Below are positions 6,249 to 6,404 of a stretch of DNA of 6,404 nucleotides, one piece after another; the first letter of the stretch is position 1; each line of letters starts with the position of its first letter. Position numbers and translations under genes: made by a program. A model generated the notes under the pieces. The model worked only from the letters and a program-made list of their open reading frames with translations, ran no database searches and had not been told where the DNA came from. The DNA is taken from the NCBI GenBank assembly GCA_910585665.1, contig CAJUFI010000107.1:1-6404 (forward strand), given 5' to 3'. Source of the DNA: an uncultured Acetatifactor sp. (GTDB lineage: Bacteria; Bacillota; Clostridia; Lachnospirales; Lachnospiraceae).

Positions 6249-6404
6249 CCTGGAAGAGAGGAATTCCAAGAAGAAAGGCGATCCAAGAAGAAAGGCGATC
6301 CAAGAAGAAAGGCGATCCAAGAAGAAAGGCAATCCTGGAAGAAAGGCAATCCAAGAAGAAAGGCGATCCAAGAAGAAAGGCGATCCAAGAAGAAAGGCGA
6401 TCCA
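6249..6404 (+). repeat. 17-bp tandem array running off the window end
   Basis: Eight complete units of ccaagaagaaaggcgat or close variants start at 6266, 6283, 6300, 6317, 6334, 6351, 6368 and 6385, and a ninth begins at 6402. Six are identical; the fourth has gcaat and the fifth is cctggaagaaaggcaat. Bases 6249-6265 (cctggaagagaggaatt) match the fifth unit at 14 of 17 positions and look like a degenerate edge copy, which makes this array abut the 18-bp one. Junctions of the intact units carry GATC. Right boundary not seen. Confidence 0.93.

Noticed and set aside
4894..6354. Long minus-strand open frame opposite uxuA and the arrays
   Set aside because: It lies opposite a firmly identified uxuA gene, has no recognisable domain, and its ends are made of translated tandem repeats. 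GC-rich codon use commonly keeps antisense frames open.
6139..6404. CRISPR array
   Set aside because: Units are contiguous 17- and 18-bp repeats without unique spacers, so this is a tandem repeat and not a repeat-spacer array.
6249..6404. Iteron replication origin
   Set aside because: The 17-bp periodicity recalls iterons, but no rep gene, AT-rich melting region or DnaA box is visible in the window.

Overview
The window looks like carbohydrate-catabolism DNA from a GC-rich member of the Clostridia, most likely a gut Lachnospiraceae. This is an inference from strong AGGAGG-type ribosome binding sites, a perfect CcpA-type cre site, cytoplasmic GH2 and GH3 enzymes without signal peptides, and an AT-rich promoter island between GC-rich genes. 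All credible genes are on the + strand.

Layout. Bases 1-121 are unresolved. Bases 122-550 hold a decayed N-terminal fragment of a GH3-like glycosidase, broken by an in-frame TGA and cut off just before the next gene. An intact GH2 glycosidase follows (606-2873, 755 aa). After a spacer of about 200 bp, with a possible 37-codon ORF and three 16-bp direct repeats, comes an intact GH3 glycosidase (3073-4848, 591 aa) with a NagZ-like Asp-His motif. The 4849-5085 intergenic region has a 19-bp tandem repeat, a perfect 16-bp stem-loop, candidate promoter elements and a cre site. Mannonate dehydratase uxuA (5086-6183) follows. Its 3' end runs into an 18-bp tandem array and then a 17-bp tandem array that continues past the window edge.

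How the parts fit. UxuA converts D-mannonate to 2-keto-3-deoxygluconate in glucuronate catabolism. The GH2 enzyme carries an N-x-K triad at the place used for carboxylate recognition in beta-glucuronidases, although that triad is not exclusive to them. The GH3 enzyme has the motif of beta-N-acetylhexosaminidases. Together they could take apart imported uronic acid/amino sugar oligosaccharides and feed the uronate to UxuA. This is a hypothesis; the other pathway genes (uxaC, uxuB, kdgK, kdgA, transporter) are not in the window.

The least explained feature is a set of short tandem repeats with periods of 16, 19, 18 and 17 bp, all at gene boundaries. Two of them overlap stop codons, and the 17-bp one is free of stop codons in all six frames. 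No clearly new defence, mobile or RNA system was seen.
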